Shown here piece after piece: positions 54,118-64,000 of a stretch of 64,000 nt of DNA (position 1 is its first letter; every line of letters begins with the position of its first letter). A model generated the notes under the pieces. The model did not search any database. It saw only the letters and a program-made list of their open reading frames with translations, and had not been told where the DNA came from. Source of the stretch: Nocardia exalbida NBRC 100660 (GTDB lineage Bacteria > Actinomycetota > Actinomycetes > Mycobacteriales > Mycobacteriaceae). The position numbers and the translations under genes were made by a program. The stretch spans positions 36,742-100,741 of the forward strand of contig NZ_BAFZ01000048.1 in the NCBI RefSeq assembly GCF_000308575.1. The letters are read 5' to 3'.

Positions 54118-55545
54118 ATGACCGAGACCCTTCCACCCGCCGCCGCGCCCGTCGCCGCGCCCGCGGCCACGATCGGTGGTCGCAGGCTCGCCGCCGTACT
54201 AGCCGCGGTCGGCATCCCGATGTTCATGGTCACGCTGGACAACCTGGTCGTGACGAACGCGCTACCGGTGATCCGCACCGAACTCGGCGCCTCGCTGGCC
54301 GACCTGCAATGGTTCGTGAACGCCTACACGCTGTCGTTCGCTTCGCTGCTGCTCACCGCGTCCGCCCTCGGTGACCGGCTCGGCAGACGCCGGATCTTCC
54401 TGCTCGGCATCGCGGTGTTCACGGCGGCCTCCGCGATCTGCGCGGTGGCGACCGCACCGGGCATGCTCATCGCGGCGCGGGCGGTACAGGGCTTCGGTGC
54501 GGCGGCGGTGATGCCGCTGTCGCTGACACTGTTGTCGGCGGCGGTGCCGGAGAAGATGCGCAGCGCCGCCATCGGCATCTGGGGCGGGATCGCGGGCCTC
54601 GGTGTGGCACTGGGTCCGCTCATCGGCGGCGCGGTCGTCGAGGGGCTGAGCTGGCAGTGGATCTTCTGGGTGAACGTGCCGATCGGCCTGCTGGTGCTGC
54701 CGTTCGCGCTGCGGGTACTGGGGGAGTCGCACGGCGGCAGCAGGCGGGTCGACCTGCCGGGGCTGCTGCTGTCGGCGGGCGGCGTGCTCGCGGTGGTGTG
54801 GGGCGTGATCCACGGCGCCGACGACGGCTGGACGTCTCCCGGCGTGCTGTCCGCGCTGGTCGGCGGCGTTGTGCTGCTCGGCTGCCTGATCGCCTGGGAG
54901 CTGCGTACGCCGGAGCCGATGCTGCCGCTGCGATTGTTCCGCTCCCGCGCCTTCCGAGTGAGCAATGCGACCGGCTTCACCTTCTCGATGGGCGTGTTCG
55001 GTTCTATCTTCCTGCTGGCCCAGTACTTCCAGGTCGTGCAGGGCTATGGGCCGTTGCAGTCCGGCATCCGCACCATGCCGTGGACGATGGCGCCGATGGT
55101 CGTCGCTCCGCTGGCCGGTTTGATCGTCGACCGGGTCGGCGCCAGGGCGCTGCTCAGCACCGGGCAGGCGTTGCTGGCCGTCGCGCTGGCCTGGATGGCG
55201 GTGGTCGCCTCCGTCGACGCGAATTACCTGTCGTTCGTCGGTCCGTTCCTGCTCGGCGGCATCGGCATGGGCCTGACCTTCGCGCCGAGCGCCACCGTGG
55301 TGATGGCCGCAGCGGCGGAGGAGGACCGCGCGATAGCGTCGGGAACCAACAACACCCTGCGGGAAGTCGGGGTGGCCATGGGCGTCGCGGTGCTGGCGTC
55401 GGTCTTCGCCGCGCAGGGCTCCTACGAGGACCCGCAGAGCTACGTCGACGGACTGGTGCCCGCGGTGTGGGTCGGCGCCGCGATCGTCGCGGTCGGCGCG
55501 GTGGTGTCGCGGTTGCTGCCCGCCCGCATCGCCGTCGCCCGCTGA
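54118..55545 (+). CDS. MFS multidrug exporter, DHA2 (14-helix) type
   Basis: 475-aa proton-driven exporter. It opens with a disordered Ala/Pro-rich N-terminus, then IPMFMVTLDNLVVTNALPVI (motif D1 region of EmrB/QacA proteins), motif A GDRLGRRRIFLLG and motif C region GIWGGIAGLGVALGPLIGGA. About 14 hydrophobic segments are present. The substrate is unknown; drugs or endogenous metabolites are plausible. The start is ATG 54118 with an AAGGA site. Regulated by the divergent TetR through the 54048-54100 region. Confidence 0.9.
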   Translation: MTETLPPAAAPVAAPAATIGGRRLAAVLAAVGIPMFMVTLDNLVVTNALPVIRTELGASLADLQWFVNAYTLSFASLLLTASALGDRLGRRRIFLLGIAVFTAASAICAVATAPGMLIAARAVQGFGAAAVMPLSLTLLSAAVPEKMRSAAIGIWGGIAGLGVALGPLIGGAVVEGLSWQWIFWVNVPIGLLVLPFALRVLGESHGGSRRVDLPGLLLSAGGVLAVVWGVIHGADDGWTSPGVLSALVGGVVLLGCLIAWELRTPEPMLPLRLFRSRAFRVSNATGFTFSMGVFGSIFLLAQYFQVVQGYGPLQSGIRTMPWTMAPMVVAPLAGLIVDRVGARALLSTGQALLAVALAWMAVVASVDANYLSFVGPFLLGGIGMGLTFAPSATVVMAAAAEEDRAIASGTNNTLREVGVAMGVAVLASVFAAQGSYEDPQSYVDGLVPAVWVGAAIVAVGAVVSRLLPARIAVAR

Positions 55546-55563
55546 CCGCCGAACCATCGCGCG

Positions 55564-55600
55564 ACGCCCGGTCGCCGGAGTTCTCTCCTCGGCCGGGCGT
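55564..55600 (+). terminator. Hairpin after the MFS exporter
   Basis: ACGCCCGG (55564-55571) pairs with CCGGGCGT (55593-55600), with an inner weaker stem, 18 nt after the stop. It ends in TT only. The 290 bp from here to pheS hold no gene; a TACGAT box at 55812-55817 could be the pheS -10. Confidence 0.5.
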
Positions 55601-55802
55601 TCCGCGGCGGCTGCCGGAACTCCCCTTATCCCTTCCCTGCTCGGCCTGCGTCCGGAGGTGGTGACGGTCCGCGCCGTTCCGGACCGGTTGCCGCGCGGTT
55701 CCGGCGCATGCCCGGCCTGCTCGGCACGTACGGGTGCACGGCCCGCGTGGCTACCACACGGCTCGCGCGGCGTCGCGGGTAATCCGGGTGAATCCGCCAT
55801 AG

Positions 55803-56951
<1,149 letters not shown>

Positions 56952-56984
56952 CCCCACCCTTCGATCGAGAGAGCGAAACGTCAA

Positions 56985-59492
56985 GTGCGAGTAGCGCAGT
57001 CCTGGCTGACCGACATCATCCAGCGCACCAACCCGGAGTGGTCGGTGACGCCGGAGGAGCTCGACGCGGGATTCGTCCGGGTCGGACTGGAAGTCGAAGA
57101 GGTCGACAAGCTCCAGCGGGTCGCGGGCCCGGAGGACGGCGAGCCGCCGCTGGTGGTCGGCCGGGTCGCCGAGATCACCGAACTGACCGAGTTCAAGAAG
57201 CCGATCCGCTTCTGCAAGGTGGACATCGGCAAGCCCGAGCTGCAGGAGATCATCTGCGGCGCGCGGAATTTCGAGGTCGGTGACCTGGTGGTCGCGGTGC
57301 TGCCCGGTGGCGTGCTGCCCGGTGGGTTCGAGATCACCTCGCGCAAGACCTACGGCCACGTCTCCAACGGAATGATCTGCTCGGTCGCCGAACTCGGGAT
57401 CGGCAAGGACCATTCCGGCATCCTGGTGCTGGAACCGGGCACCGCCGAGCCGGGCACCGACGCCAACGCGCTGCTCGGTCTGGACGACACCGTCATCGAA
57501 CTGAACATCACCCCCGACCGCGGCTACTGCTTCTCGGTGCGCGGCCTGGCGCGCGAACTGGCCTGCGGCTTCGATCTCGAATACGCCGACCCGGCGGTGC
57601 GTACCCTGCCCGACCACGAGCAGGAAGCCTGGTCGATCCGGGTCGAGCCGGACTCCCGGTGCACCCGCTTCGCGGCCCGCCGGGTCACCGGCATCGACCC
57701 GAAGGCGGTCAGCCCGTGGTGGTTGCAGCGCAGGCTGCTGCTGTCGGGCGTGCGCCCGATCTCGCCCGCGGTGGACGTCACCAATTACGTGATGCTCGAG
57801 CTGGGGCAGCCGCTGCACGCCTTCGACGCCGCGAAGGTGTCGGGCGGCCTGGTGGTCCGCACCGCGAACCAGGGCGAGACGCTGCGCACCTTGGACGAGG
57901 TGGAGCGCACGCTCGACGCCGAGGACGTGGTGATCGCCGACGATTCGGGTGTCGTCTCGCTGGCGGGCGTGATGGGCGGCGCGAGCACCGAGGTCGGCGC
58001 GCAGAGCACCGACATCCTGCTCGAGGCGGCCACCTGGAACCCGTTGCTGGTCTACCGCACCGCGCGCAGGCACAAGCTGGTGTCCGAGGCGGGCAAGCGG
58101 TACGAGCGGGTCGTCGATCCGGAGATCAACGTCGCCGCGCTGGACCGCGCGGCCACCCTGCTCGCCGAAATCGCCGGTGGCACCGTCGAACCCGTGCTGA
58201 CGGACTTCCGGGCCCCGATCCCGGCGCCCGAGCCCATCCGGATGGACATCGACCTGGCCGACCGCGTCGCGGGCGTCACCTACCCCACCGGAACCTCCGC
58301 GCGCCGCTTGGCCCAGATCGGCTGCACCGTGGAGGTCGCCGTCAGCGAGGCCGGGCACGGCCAGCTGGTGGTGACCCCGCCCAGCTGGCGGCCCGACCTG
58401 GCCCAGCCCGCCGACCTGGTGGAAGAGGTGCTGCGGCTGGAAGGCCTCGAGCAGATCCCGTCCGTGCTGCCCGCCGCACCGGCCGGGCGCGGACTCACGC
58501 CGACCCAGCGCCGCCGCCGCGCCGTCAGCCGCGCACTGGCGTTCGCCGGCGCCGTGGAGGTTCTGCCGCCGGTGTTCCTGCCCGCCGGGGTGTTCGACAC
58601 CTGGGGCCTGGATGCCGACGACCCGCGCCGCGCCACCACCAGGGTGCTCAATCCGCTCGACGTGGAGCGCGCCGAACTGGCCACCACCCTGCTGCCCGGC
58701 CTGCTCGAAGTGGCCGTCCGCAACATCTCGCGGGGTGCGCGTGATCTGGCGATCTACGGCATCGCGCAGGTCGTGCGGCCCGGGGCGAACATCAGGGCGG
58801 TCGACCCGCTGCCGGTGGACCGGCGCCCCACCGACGCCGAGATCGCCGAGCTGCTCGACTCGCTGCCCGAGCAGCCGGTGCACGTGGCCGCCGTCCTGAC
58901 CGGCCGCCGCGAGCCGCGCGGGCCGTGGGGTCCGGGTCGTGCCGTCGAGGCCGCCGACGCGTTCGCACTGGCCGACGCCGTCGCCGACGCGGCCGGTGTG
59001 ACCATCGAGCGCAGGGCGGCGGCCCAGCTGCCCTGGCATCCCGGTCGCTGCGCCGAGCTGGTGGTCGACGGAACGGTCGTCGGCTACGCGGGTGAACTGC
59101 ATCCCGCCGTGCTGGAACGTTCGGGTCTGCCGCCGCGCACGTGCGCCGTCGAACTCGACCTGGACGCGTTGCCGCTGCGGGAAGCGCGGCCGGTTCCCAT
59201 TGTGTCGCCGTTCCCCGCGGTGCTCCAGGACGTCTCGGTGAGCGTCGAGAAGACGATTCCGGCGGCGACCGTACAGGCCGCGCTGCGCACCGGCGGCGGG
59301 GAGCTGCTGGAGGACATCGCGCTGTTCGACGTGTACGAAGGCGCTCAGGCGGGCGAGGGACGCAAGTCGCTCACCTATGCGCTGCGTTTCCGGGCCGCCG
59401 ACCGGACGCTCACCGAAGACGAGGCCAGTGCGGCGCGCGACGCGGCCGTCGCGGCGGCGGCCGACGCCGTGGGCGCGGTGCTGCGAGGCTGA
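56985..59492 (+). CDS. pheT: Phenylalanyl-tRNA synthetase beta subunit
   Basis: 835-aa beta subunit. Domains: N-terminal B1 and tRNA-binding EMAP-like OB fold ([20 protein letters not shown]), B3/B4 editing domain ([20 protein letters not shown] through [13 protein letters not shown]), B5 ([11 protein letters not shown]), a degenerate catalytic-like core, and the C-terminal ferredoxin-fold anticodon-binding domain ([40 protein letters not shown]). Start GTG 56985. Co-transcribed with pheS; a hydrolase gene follows after 4 nt. Confidence 0.96.
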   Translation: MRVAQSWLTDIIQRTNPEWSVTPEELDAGFVRVGLEVEEVDKLQRVAGPEDGEPPLVVGRVAEITELTEFKKPIRFCKVDIGKPELQEIICGARNFEVGDLVVAVLPGGVLPGGFEITSRKTYGHVSNGMICSVAELGIGKDHSGILVLEPGTAEPGTDANALLGLDDTVIELNITPDRGYCFSVRGLARELACGFDLEYADPAVRTLPDHEQEAWSIRVEPDSRCTRFAARRVTGIDPKAVSPWWLQRRLLLSGVRPISPAVDVTNYVMLELGQPLHAFDAAKVSGGLVVRTANQGETLRTLDEVERTLDAEDVVIADDSGVVSLAGVMGGASTEVGAQSTDILLEAATWNPLLVYRTARRHKLVSEAGKRYERVVDPEINVAALDRAATLLAEIAGGTVEPVLTDFRAPIPAPEPIRMDIDLADRVAGVTYPTGTSARRLAQIGCTVEVAVSEAGHGQLVVTPPSWRPDLAQPADLVEEVLRLEGLEQIPSVLPAAPAGRGLTPTQRRRRAVSRALAFAGAVEVLPPVFLPAGVFDTWGLDADDPRRATTRVLNPLDVERAELATTLLPGLLEVAVRNISRGARDLAIYGIAQVVRPGANIRAVDPLPVDRRPTDAEIAELLDSLPEQPVHVAAVLTGRREPRGPWGPGRAVEAADAFALADAVADAAGVTIERRAAAQLPWHPGRCAELVVDGTVVGYAGELHPAVLERSGLPPRTCAVELDLDALPLREARPVPIVSPFPAVLQDVSVSVEKTIPAATVQAALRTGGGELLEDIALFDVYEGAQAGEGRKSLTYALRFRAADRTLTEDEASAARDAAVAAAADAVGAVLRG

Positions 59493-59496
59493 CGCG

Positions 59497-60264
59497 GTGC
59501 GGCACCCGGCCCGTCCGATCCTCAACGCGCTGACCTACCTGCCGGAGCGGACGGTGCTGCAGACCCCGGCGCTGCTCGGCATGGAGTACGCCGAGCTGTC
59601 CCTGCCCACCTCGGACGGGGAGATCGTGCACGCGTGGTGGATGCCCGCCAGGAACTCGGTCGGTCACATCCTCTTCGCGCACGGCAACGCGGGCAACCTC
59701 GGCGACCGCGTACCGATCTACGCGTTGCTCACCGAGGCCGGGTTCGACGTGCTGGCCTTCGATTACCGCGGGTACGGGCGCAGCACCGGCAAACCGACCG
59801 AGCACGGCACCTACCTGGACGCGCACGCCGCGCACCGGGCGCTGCTCGCGCAACCGGGTGTCGATCCGAATCGTGTGCTGTATCTGGGCAAGTCCCTCGG
59901 CGGCGGCGTCGTGCTCGAGCTGGCGCAACACCATCCGCCGGCGGGGGTGATGCTGATGTCCACCTTCAGCGGTCTGCGCGCCGCGGCTCGTTCGGTGTAT
60001 CCGTTCCTGCCCGCGCCCCTGGTGCCGGACGCCTATCCGAACGAACGCCGCATCCGCACGCTGCGCGCTCCGGTACTGATCATGCACGGCGACCAGGACG
60101 AGCTGCTGCCGCTGCGGCACGCGCACCGGCTCTACGCCGCCGCGCCGGAGCCCAAACGGCTCGTCGTCTTTCCCGGCGCCGGGCACAACGATCTGATCGT
60201 GGTCGGCGGCTCGGCCTGGTACGACCTCGTGCGCGACTGGGCGGGCGCACTCGTCCGGTCGTGA
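59497..60264 (+). CDS. Alpha/beta hydrolase (BEM46/ABHD-like)
   Basis: 255-aa serine hydrolase. The oxyanion-hole strand is ILFAHGNAGNLGDRV, a YRGYGRS turn follows, the nucleophile Ser is in VLYLGKSLGGGVVLEL, Asp in IMHGDQDELLP, and His in FPGAGHNDL. This is the BEM46/ABHD13-like family, with unknown natural substrates. There is no classical signal peptide, though an N-terminal amphipathic segment is present. Start GTG 59497, just 4 nt after the pheT stop, so it is translationally coupled to pheST, though functional linkage is not obvious. Confidence 0.82.
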   Translation: MRHPARPILNALTYLPERTVLQTPALLGMEYAELSLPTSDGEIVHAWWMPARNSVGHILFAHGNAGNLGDRVPIYALLTEAGFDVLAFDYRGYGRSTGKPTEHGTYLDAHAAHRALLAQPGVDPNRVLYLGKSLGGGVVLELAQHHPPAGVMLMSTFSGLRAAARSVYPFLPAPLVPDAYPNERRIRTLRAPVLIMHGDQDELLPLRHAHRLYAAAPEPKRLVVFPGAGHNDLIVVGGSAWYDLVRDWAGALVRS

Positions 60265-60303
60265 ACCGCGTGCGGCGCGGTCGTGGCTGCGTAGCCTGGC
60301 GGT

Positions 60304-60822
60304 ATGAGTGACAACAGCGATATCGCGAGCCGGTTGGGCGGGCTGTCCGACGCGGAACTGGCAGGTGTTCTGCTGGTCGCCACGGCGGGCCGTCCCGGGT
60401 TCGCGGCGGTCCACGCCGCGTTGCTCGGGCTGGTGGAGACGGGGGATACCGGTACCGCCGGGGATGTGACTCCTACCACCCCGGTCGGCGGCACCGCGCT
60501 CCCTGGGCAGGAGCCGGAGGTATCCGGCCAGGTAGGCGGCGGTTCCGCGGTACCGGCGGTACCGGTACCGCCGCCGGGTATGCCCGGCACCGCCCCGAGC
60601 GGCGGATATTCGGTCTCCGGTGTTCCTACTTTCGAGTCAGTTCGCGATAGGGTCGAGCAGCGCTACGGCACCGCGCAGGGGATGGGCGAACTCGACCGGC
60701 AGACTCCAGCGGGCCGCAGCGTGGACGAACAATGGCAGGCACGCGAGAAGGCCGCGCGTGAGCGACTGGACCGGATCCGGGAATCGTTGCACGGCAACGA
60801 CACCGAGCCGCACCAGACGTGA
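60304..60822 (+). CDS. Hypothetical protein with Pro/Gly-rich middle
   Basis: 172-aa protein with no recognised domain. A short helical N-terminus (ASRLGGLSDAELAGVLLVAT) is followed by a disordered Gly/Pro/Val-rich segment (about 50-105), then a charged helical C-terminus (DEQWQAREKAARERLDRIRE). The DNA for the middle segment contains several GGTACCGG-like repeats. Start ATG 60304 lies 6 nt after a TAGCCT -10 box, indicating a leaderless mRNA. It is followed 39 nt later by another unknown gene in the same direction. Confidence 0.6.
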   Translation: MSDNSDIASRLGGLSDAELAGVLLVATAGRPGFAAVHAALLGLVETGDTGTAGDVTPTTPVGGTALPGQEPEVSGQVGGGSAVPAVPVPPPGMPGTAPSGGYSVSGVPTFESVRDRVEQRYGTAQGMGELDRQTPAGRSVDEQWQAREKAARERLDRIRESLHGNDTEPHQT

Positions 60823-60861
60823 ACCGGTCCGGGCGCGCCGGATGAAGATGGGTGGAATTCG

Positions 60862-61881
60862 ATGAGCGAGCCGCGTGAGATCGCCGAACGGCTACTGGAC
60901 GCCCAGGTGGAATTCCTGCTCGGCGAGGTCACCGGCGAGCGCTTCGCGGAGGTGATCGCGCGCGACACCGAGGCGGTCCTCGGAGTCGCCGATACGATCG
61001 TCTTCCGGGACGTAGTCGAGGTCGAGCAGGCCAAGCAGACCGTCCGCACCATCGTCGAGCTGATCGGCGGCAGTCCGGTGTTCGCCGACATGGTCGGTGT
61101 GTTCGCCGACTCCATCTACGACCACATCGCGACCAACAACGACTACACCCTCGGCGAGGTGGTCGAGCGCGAGCCGGTCGAGGCGCTGCTGGAGAAGATC
61201 TTCGGCATGCACCAGGCGCAGGAGCGCATCCTGGACCGGCTCACCGAGAGCCCGCTGGTGGCCACCGTCGCGTCGAAATTCGTGGACAAGCTGATCAACG
61301 ATTTCATGCAGGCCAACCGCGAGCGCGCTGAGAAGATCCCGGGCGTCTCCTCGCTGATGTCGCTGGGCCAGTCCGCGGCCAATCGCGCCAAGAAGGCCGC
61401 CGACGGCACGTTCGTCGGTGACCTGGCGGGCAAAGGCGCGCTGTTCGCCCTCAAGCGCACCAACAACGCCATCCGCGAGATGCTGCGCGACGCGCCGGTG
61501 CACGCCGCCGCGATGGAGTTCTGGGATCTGCACGCCGACGAACCGGTCAGCGGTCTGCGCGAATACCTCAGCCGCAAGGACCTCAACGAATTGGTACTGC
61601 TGTGCTACGAAATCGCCGTCACCACGCGCGAGAAGGAGTACTTCGGCCTGCTGCTGGACGAGTGCGTGGAGGTGTTCTTCACCAAGTACGGCGATTACAC
61701 CCTGGCGGCCATGCTGCCCGAACTCGGCCTCAGCGGTGACGACATCGCCGCGGAGATCCTGCGGTACGGGCCTGCGGTCATCGAGAGCGCGAAGCGGGAA
61801 GGAGTGCTCGCCGGGCTGATCCGCGAGCGCCTCGCCCCCTTCTACACCTCCGACAAGGTGCTCGACATCCTCGGCGGCTGA
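60862..61881 (+). CDS. Conserved actinobacterial hypothetical protein
   Basis: 339-aa mostly alpha-helical acidic protein of unknown function. Regular helices alternate (EIAERLLDAQVEFLLGEVTG, VVEVEQAKQTVRTIVELIGG, EYLSRKDLNELVLLCYEIAV). A central basic stretch, ANRAKKAADGTFVGD, is flanked by Gly-rich turns and could be amphipathic. No signal peptide, catalytic motif or known domain is recognised. ATG 60862 with a GGTGGA site. Probably co-transcribed with the preceding gene; converges on the DUF3558 gene. Confidence 0.7.
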   Translation: MSEPREIAERLLDAQVEFLLGEVTGERFAEVIARDTEAVLGVADTIVFRDVVEVEQAKQTVRTIVELIGGSPVFADMVGVFADSIYDHIATNNDYTLGEVVEREPVEALLEKIFGMHQAQERILDRLTESPLVATVASKFVDKLINDFMQANRERAEKIPGVSSLMSLGQSAANRAKKAADGTFVGDLAGKGALFALKRTNNAIREMLRDAPVHAAAMEFWDLHADEPVSGLREYLSRKDLNELVLLCYEIAVTTREKEYFGLLLDECVEVFFTKYGDYTLAAMLPELGLSGDDIAAEILRYGPAVIESAKREGVLAGLIRERLAPFYTSDKVLDILGG

Positions 61882-61894
61882 GGCCCAGGGCTTT

Positions 61895-62425
61895 TCATCT
61901 CGGCAGGGTAGGCACGATCGCTTCGCCGACGGTCGCGAGGCGTTCGCAGGGGTTCTGCTCGGTGGTCTTGTTGACCAGCGTCAATTGCAGCAGGCCCTGG
62001 CGAGCGGGGAAGAGCACGTCGCACATCTGGTCCTTGGCGGCGTCGTCGACGCGGAACTGGCGTCCGGTGCGCCCGCCGATCGTGACGTCCTGGAAGTCGA
62101 CATTGCCCGGCTTGCGCTCGAACTCGGCCACGGACATGCCGTTGGAGAACACTCCGAGGGTGAAGTCGGCGCCCTTCCAACCGCAGATCTCCCAGCCGGG
62201 CTGTTTCACCCCGCCGACACCGACCTGCTTGCTCGCCGGATCGAGGCCCGCGCTCGTCAGCGCGGTGTCGGGGATGCCGGTGCACGGATCGAACAGCTGG
62301 GTGGCGGTGCTCGCGGCCTGCGTGGTGGTGGTGGTCGCCGGTGCCCCGCCGGACTCGTCGCCGCAGGCGGCCGCTCCGAGCACAAGTGCTATTGCCAAGG
62401 GAAACAACGTAATTCGGTGCGCCAT
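61895..62425 (-). CDS. DUF3558 lipoprotein
   Basis: 176-aa secreted lipoprotein. Signal peptide MAHRITLFPLAIALVLGAAA ends at a lipobox (GAAAC) with the lipidated Cys at residue 21, followed by a Thr/Ala-rich linker. The DUF3558 domain follows, with FDPCTGIPDTALTSAGLDPA, GWEICGWKG and NPCERLATVGEAIVPTLPR; its four Cys (DPC, ICGW, MCDV, NPC) could form two disulfides. The family is widespread in Nocardia and mycobacteria and of unknown function. Start ATG 62425. Confidence 0.88.
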   Translation of the reverse strand: MAHRITLFPLAIALVLGAAACGDESGGAPATTTTTQAASTATQLFDPCTGIPDTALTSAGLDPASKQVGVGGVKQPGWEICGWKGADFTLGVFSNGMSVAEFERKPGNVDFQDVTIGGRTGRQFRVDDAAKDQMCDVLFPARQGLLQLTLVNKTTEQNPCERLATVGEAIVPTLPR

Positions 62426-62698
62426 CCAGCCCTCTTGCCCTCCGGTGTGTCGCGCCGGACTGTATCAGAGTCGCACCGCGAGGTTTCGCGGCGGGCGAGG
62501 ACGGGTACCACGTTTCTCGTGCGGCTGTGCCGGCAGTCGCATTTCCATCGCCGAAATCGGTACCGCGCTGGAAGTCCCGATCGGGATCGGCAAGCCGTCG
62601 TCCGCGACCGGGCCGCCCGACACGTGATGTGCGCGTCGCCGTTGCCATCGAGAGGATCAGCGCCATTGTCCTGGCACTGCGACACGCGAAAGCAGACC

Positions 62699-63265
62699 AT
62701 GCCGTCCTCGGTGAAGATCGTGGTGGGCGGCGGACTCGGCGCCGGGAAGACGACGTTCGTCGGGGCCGTCTCCGAGATCGGCCCGCTGGTGACCCAGGCG
62801 GAGGCGGCCGAGCCGATCGTCGTCCTGGACGCCCCGGAGCGCCGGGCGGACCGGAAGCCGGCCACCGTCCCCGTCGACGTGGGGCGGATCGACCTGGACA
62901 GCTCTTTGCTGCTGTACCTGTTCGGCGCCCCGGGTGCGGACGACCTCGCCTGGCTGTGGGACGACTTGGCCGACGGTGCGCTCGGCGCGGTGATCGTGGT
63001 GGACACCAGCCGCGTCCACGACTGCCATCCCGTGCTGGACTATTGCGCGCAGCACGGCACGCCCTTCGTCGTCGCGGTCAACCGCGCCCGTGGCACCCAC
63101 GCCGACCTCGGCGAGGTGCGTGCGGCGCTCGCGCTCGCGGACTGGATCCCCGTGCTGGATTGCGATGCCAGCCGGCGTGATTCGGTCAAGGCCGTATTGG
63201 TGGCGCTGCTCGAACAGGTGCTGTCGCACCGGGCGGATCACCTCGTCGCCCGTAGCGCGGGTTGA
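62699..63265 (+). CDS. CvnD-like (conservon) GTP/ATP-binding protein
   Basis: 188-aa P-loop protein of the actinobacterial conservon D family, small GTPase-like switches linked to sensor kinases. G1/Walker A is GGLGAGKTT (about 11-19). The G3 equivalent is degenerate (LFGAPGADDLAWLWDDLADG). The guanine-specificity loop is replaced by VNRARGTH. In cvn operons this gene comes last, after kinase, roadblock and DUF742 genes. Here none of those lie upstream; the gene is alone, with a new kinase gene beginning 318 nt downstream. Start ATG 62699, no strong ribosome-binding site. Confidence 0.8.
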   Translation: MPSSVKIVVGGGLGAGKTTFVGAVSEIGPLVTQAEAAEPIVVLDAPERRADRKPATVPVDVGRIDLDSSLLLYLFGAPGADDLAWLWDDLADGALGAVIVVDTSRVHDCHPVLDYCAQHGTPFVVAVNRARGTHADLGEVRAALALADWIPVLDCDASRRDSVKAVLVALLEQVLSHRADHLVARSAG

Positions 63266-63583
63266 GCGTGGCGCCGGGCGCTCCCGTCACTCGGGTCCGG
63301 TGAACGCGCCGCGCACCCGTCCGCTGTATCGGACTCGCGCTCGAGGGGTTTGCGGCGGTCGAAGGCGGGGATGAGCCGACGGTCTCGGCATCCGCTCGCG
63401 CGTGCACGCCGATGTCGGTTTGTCGTGCTCGTAACTCCTCGTTGCCAGTGTGTTTAGAAGTCCGCACACTGTCCGATTTGTCCGGTTTTCGCGTTGACGG
63501 CGCGGCGGCCCTGTGACAGTTTGCCCTTGATTTCCGTGTGCTCGCTGTGGAGCAGGCGCGGCGGCTGATCGGAGGAGCAGAGG
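63266..63583. other. Intergenic region before the histidine kinase
   Basis: No gene is seen. It contains an inverted repeat CAGTGTG (63446-63452) / CACACTG (63465-63471), a possible operator, and a TTGACG (63494-63499) that may be a -35 element without a clear -10 partner. A very strong ribosome-binding site GGAGGAG (63571-63577) ends the region. Confidence 0.5.
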
Positions 63584-64000
63584 GTGGTGCGGTCACCTCG
63601 ACGACCGGAGAGTTCCGGGGGCGCAACGGTTGTCCCGCTCCGCGCTCACGACGGTGAACGCCGAATGCCGGGCAGCGGCATCGTGCGTCCGCGGACCATC
63701 CGCGGGCAGCTGGCTCGCATCCTCGTCGTCTCGCTCGTTCTGGTGCTCGCCCTTCTGGGTGGGATGGTCGCCCGCGAGAGAGAGGCGTATCGCAAGAGCC
63801 GGGACACGGTGGCCGCGGTGTCGCTGGCGCTGGCGGTGCAGGATCTCGTGCACGAGACGCAACGCGAGCGCGGCCTGACCAATGGCTTGCTCGGCGGCGA
63901 CCAGCGCTTGCGGCAGCCGGTCGACGACCAGCGCGGCGCGGTCGACCGCGCCCTGCGCACGTTGCGGCAGGCGTCGGCGGACGGCCCGCCCGGCGCGGAG
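63584..64000 (+). CDS. Nitrate/nitrite-sensing (NIT)-type sensor histidine kinase, N-terminal part
   Basis: Partial gene running off the window. Visible are a basic N-terminus, a membrane helix (ARILVVSLVLVLALLGGMVA) and the beginning of an extracytoplasmic helical NIT-type domain, with LALAVQDLVHETQRERGLTN, whose QRERGLT core is typical. Such kinases head conservon (CvnA) operons in Nocardia and Streptomyces. The likely start is GTG 63584, 6 nt after GGAGGAG. ATG 63665 would skip 27 Arg-rich residues and has no ribosome-binding site. Kinase domains lie beyond the window, so the assignment rests on this N-terminal pattern. Confidence 0.7.
   Translation, partial: MVRSPRRPESSGGATVVPLRAHDGERRMPGSGIVRPRTIRGQLARILVVSLVLVLALLGGMVAREREAYRKSRDTVAAVSLALAVQDLVHETQRERGLTNGLLGGDQRLRQPVDDQRGAVDRALRTLRQASADGPPGAE

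Overview
The window is high-GC actinobacterial chromosome, most likely from Nocardia or a close mycolic-acid-containing relative. The best evidence is gene order. The series polA, rpsA, coaE, uvrB, a universal stress protein, uvrA, infC, rpmI, rplT, tsnR, pheS, pheT matches the Mycobacterium tuberculosis Rv1629-Rv1650 block, with nocardial-style accessory genes inserted. Other Mycobacterium/Nocardia-type proteins are an Rv1284-like carbonic anhydrase, a TrxB1-like thioredoxin, a CoaE-GrpB fusion, a RafH/Rv0079-like ribosome factor, a DosS-like heme sensor kinase, DUF3558 and conservon (Cvn) proteins. No tRNA, rRNA, CRISPR array, insertion sequence or prophage was seen.

Layout. 1-4.8 kb: branched-chain amino acid ABC operon livK(partial)-livH-livM-livGF, with the two ATPases fused in one chain. 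4.9-10.5 kb: DUF885 peptidase-like protein, polA, beta-carbonic anhydrase, DUF6191 membrane protein. 10.5-13.6 kb: a stand-alone LeuA regulatory domain behind a leader ORF and terminator, thioredoxin, a 2'-5' RNA ligase-like protein and a beta-decarboxylating dehydrogenase. 13.8-16.5 kb: polar amino acid ABC operon. 16.5-20 kb: divergent LysR/FAD-oxidoreductase pair, then an SPFH protein with a ribbon-helix-helix partner. 20-23 kb: methyltransferase and rpsA. 23-28.3 kb: an accessory cluster of three regulator/target pairs (two TetR, one MarR), including an MFS exporter broken by two frameshifts. 28.3-34.5 kb: a small orphan protein, coaE, tandem DUF402 genes, uvrB. 34.5-45.5 kb: VOC, AraC, DoxX, USP, HelD, diguanylate cyclase, ketoacyl synthase, and a RafH/DosS pair with a DosR-type box. 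45.9-53.4 kb: uvrA, small genes, infC-rpmI-rplT-tsnR. 53.4-55.5 kb: TetR/MFS pair. 55.9-59.5 kb: pheST. 59.5-64 kb: hydrolase, two unknown proteins, a DUF3558 lipoprotein, an orphan CvnD GTPase and the start of a nitrate-sensing-type histidine kinase.

Regulation is unusually readable here. About nine starts (polA, lysR, the leuA-type leader, methyltransferase, tetR, marR, DUF402, uvrB and the gene at 60304) have a TANNNT -10 box only 6-8 nt upstream of the start codon, the arrangement expected for leaderless mRNAs. Several divergent pairs carry clear repeated or palindromic operators. Many operon ends have strong hairpins, often shared by convergent genes.

The most interesting element is at 10.56-11.34 kb. 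A good promoter drives a leaderless 68-codon ORF whose end reads Val-Leu-Val-Val, including two GTA codons. This abuts an intrinsic terminator, followed by a gene encoding only the allosteric/dimerisation domain of 2-isopropylmalate synthase. That looks like an attenuator controlling an orphan regulatory domain. Three single-base deletions (two in the MFS gene, one in dosS) break otherwise intact genes and may be real lesions or sequence errors.
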